DNA from: Sulfurovum sp. TSL6
GTDB taxonomy: Bacteria > Campylobacterota > Campylobacteria > Campylobacterales > Sulfurovaceae
NCBI RefSeq assembly: GCF_019972115.1
Contig: NZ_BPFJ01000002.1
Span: forward strand, 496,001 to 560,000
Length of the DNA stretch: 64,000 bases
Direction of reading: 5' to 3'
Part shown: positions 63,077 through 64,000 of the stretch, piece by piece
Position numbering within the stretch: the first letter of the stretch is position 1
Layout: each line of letters begins with the position of its first letter
Notes under the pieces: model-generated
Database searches by the model: none
Seen by the model: only the letters and a program-made list of their open reading frames with translations
Told to the model about the DNA's origin: nothing
Program-made: the position numbers and the translations under genes

Positions 63077-63778
63077 TTATTTATCAAGTAAGTTCATAGG
63101 TCCGAATAATTCGAGTGCCTTGGGGTTGGAAATAAACGTATGATTGTAAGGATGTTCCAATTCTATCGTTTCAAATTTATTAAGTGTAAATTGTTTCTTT
63201 AAGTCCTTTGCATGTGCACCGAACAAGATGAGTTTCGGTGCATTCTCTTCCATAGCATTTAACAGTGTCTGCACAAAGGGTTGCCATGCTTTTACATGTT
63301 TTTTCGTACTTTTTTTGTCTGTAAAAATCAGTGCTGTATTTAAAAGCAGTACCCCATTTTTTTCAAAATTACGCCGTAAATCATCTATAGAATCGATCAT
63401 TTGCGTTTTATCTAACTTGCTAATGGCTTCTTGCGAAGTATCGTCTATGGTCAATCTATGACTGGCGACAAGCGCCATTTTCATAAAGTTACGTAAACTT
63501 GTTGCACGATTGACCTCTTTACTTAGACCGGAGACTGAAAAAAGGTTCTGTACTTTGGTATCTATAAAGGCATATCCTCCGGCACTCTCTTTTCTTGGAT
63601 AGGGATCCTGACCGAACAAGATGTATTTGACTTTCTCTTTAGGTAGGGTGTTAAAGGCATTGAAGTAGTTTGCTTTTGAAGGGAAGTAGTGTTCATCTTC
63701 TTCTAAAAACCTTTGATACTCTGCCTCAAGAGAGGCATACGCTTCTAATAAAACTGTCTCCCATGAGCTTTTGGACAT
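63077..63778 (-). CDS. Uracil-DNA glycosylase-like protein
   Basis: A 233-residue protein resembling family 1 uracil-DNA glycosylases, which remove uracil from DNA: FGQDPYPRKESAGGYAF (Asp58) and LLLNTALIF. The His after GQDPY is replaced by Pro61. The second motif HPSPLS is HPYNHTF (His209), keeping His-Pro only. Hence it may have altered specificity or activity. The ATG overlaps the stop of the upstream gene as TAATG. Confidence 0.78.
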   Translation of the reverse strand: MSKSSWETVLLEAYASLEAEYQRFLEEDEHYFPSKANYFNAFNTLPKEKVKYILFGQDPYPRKESAGGYAFIDTKVQNLFSVSGLSKEVNRATSLRNFMKMALVASHRLTIDDTSQEAISKLDKTQMIDSIDDLRRNFEKNGVLLLNTALIFTDKKSTKKHVKAWQPFVQTLLNAMEENAPKLILFGAHAKDLKKQFTLNKFETIELEHPYNHTFISNPKALELFGPMNLLDK

Positions 63779-64000
63779 TAATCTCTCTTTTTTAGTTTAT
63801 CAAACTTGATGATCAGCTCTATCTTGCTCACCGGGATGCCCAGTTTCTTAGAGACAGAAGCTTTACTTTCACCCGCATTGATAAGTTCCATCACTTCATC
63901 AAGAGAAGAGAAGTTGTCTATCACATCTTTCACGGCAACACGTGATGCTTCATAGTTTGCTATCGTCACATTTTTTACTTCCAGTATCTCATTGAGCTTT
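63778..64000 (-). CDS. Partial gene with C-terminal HTH-like segment
   Basis: The frame stays open to the window edge, so the gene probably begins outside. A start inside the window is possible at GTG 63969, with GGAAG 8 bases upstream. The visible end has a helix-turn-helix look (VMELINAGESKASVSKKLGIPVSKIELI) and a basic tail. Not identified. Translationally coupled to the glycosylase-like gene. Confidence 0.6.
   Translation of the reverse strand, partial: KLNEILEVKNVTIANYEASRVAVKDVIDNFSSLDEVMELINAGESKASVSKKLGIPVSKIELIIKFDKLKKRD

Noticed and set aside
1-64000. CRISPR array, insertion sequence or prophage
   Set aside because: No regularly spaced repeats, transposase, or phage structural genes were found on either strand. 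The Xer-type recombinase is the chromosomal kind.

Overview
The window is a contiguous piece of a low-GC, gene-dense chromosome from a member of the Campylobacterota (formerly Epsilonproteobacteria), most like a free-living Sulfurovum/Sulfurimonas-type bacterium. This rests on recognisable protein families and gene order: a PgbA-like protein, an HP0268-type nuclease next to miaB and a DUF374 acyltransferase, rpmB followed by a two-TM RCK potassium channel, and argS-tatA-gmk followed by a poly-Glu-rich protein, all arrangements known from Helicobacter. Promoters are mostly extended -10 boxes (TGnTATAAT) without a -35, also typical of the group. No insertion sequence, prophage or CRISPR array was seen.

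Layout. 1-6 kb: putrescine synthesis (aguB), a NUDIX hydrolase, an LytM peptidase, a PgbA-like exported protein, a GlcD-type oxidase and a YihY membrane protein. 6-15.4 kb: comEC, dnaB, ispG and priA, then four tandem type IV/II prepilin genes and a membrane protein with a broken GGDEF domain. 15.4-31.7 kb: uvrB, ppk1, a gamma-carbonic-anhydrase-like protein, an exonuclease with trpF and rpe, rpmB-kch-argJ, dbpA, dedA, and the fatty-acid genes acpP-fabF-accA. 31.9-37.4 kb: a probable copper-acquisition locus with an OprC/NosA-like TonB-dependent receptor, TonB, a DUF2202 lipoprotein and a two-component system. 37.5-55 kb: fabG, gpmI, mraY-murD, tRNA-Phe, a porin, rimO-tilS, an operon of HP0268-like nuclease-miaB-DUF374-xer, nusA, and gap-pgk with tpiA. 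55-64 kb: a fused nadD-rsfS, argS-tatA-gmk-polyE, a pair of multicopper-oxidase-like genes, tRNA-Arg and a uracil-DNA-glycosylase-like gene.

Two places look most worth pursuing. First, the adjacent cupredoxin proteins at 60570-62596. One has a twin-arginine signal and keeps the His-x-His pairs of a second cupredoxin domain. The other has no export signal and keeps the His pairs plus the type-1 copper Cys of a first domain. Together they hold the eight-His set that a trinuclear copper centre needs, which suggests a heteromeric enzyme exported by Tat hitchhiking. Second, the receptor, tonB and DUF2202 genes each have a tandem GTGTTAA-type direct repeat with 11-bp spacing just upstream. This is the geometry of an OmpR/PhoB-family operator, and the genes lie next to an OmpR-type regulator and its kinase, so they look like a small dedicated regulon.

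Start codons were adjusted where a ribosome-binding site or family N-terminus argued for it (aguB, yihY, ispG, the GGDEF-like protein, rpmB, argJ, dbpA, the YdcH-like gene, mraY, tilS, the kinase, the poly-Glu protein). All functional calls come from motif recognition by eye; no database search was possible.
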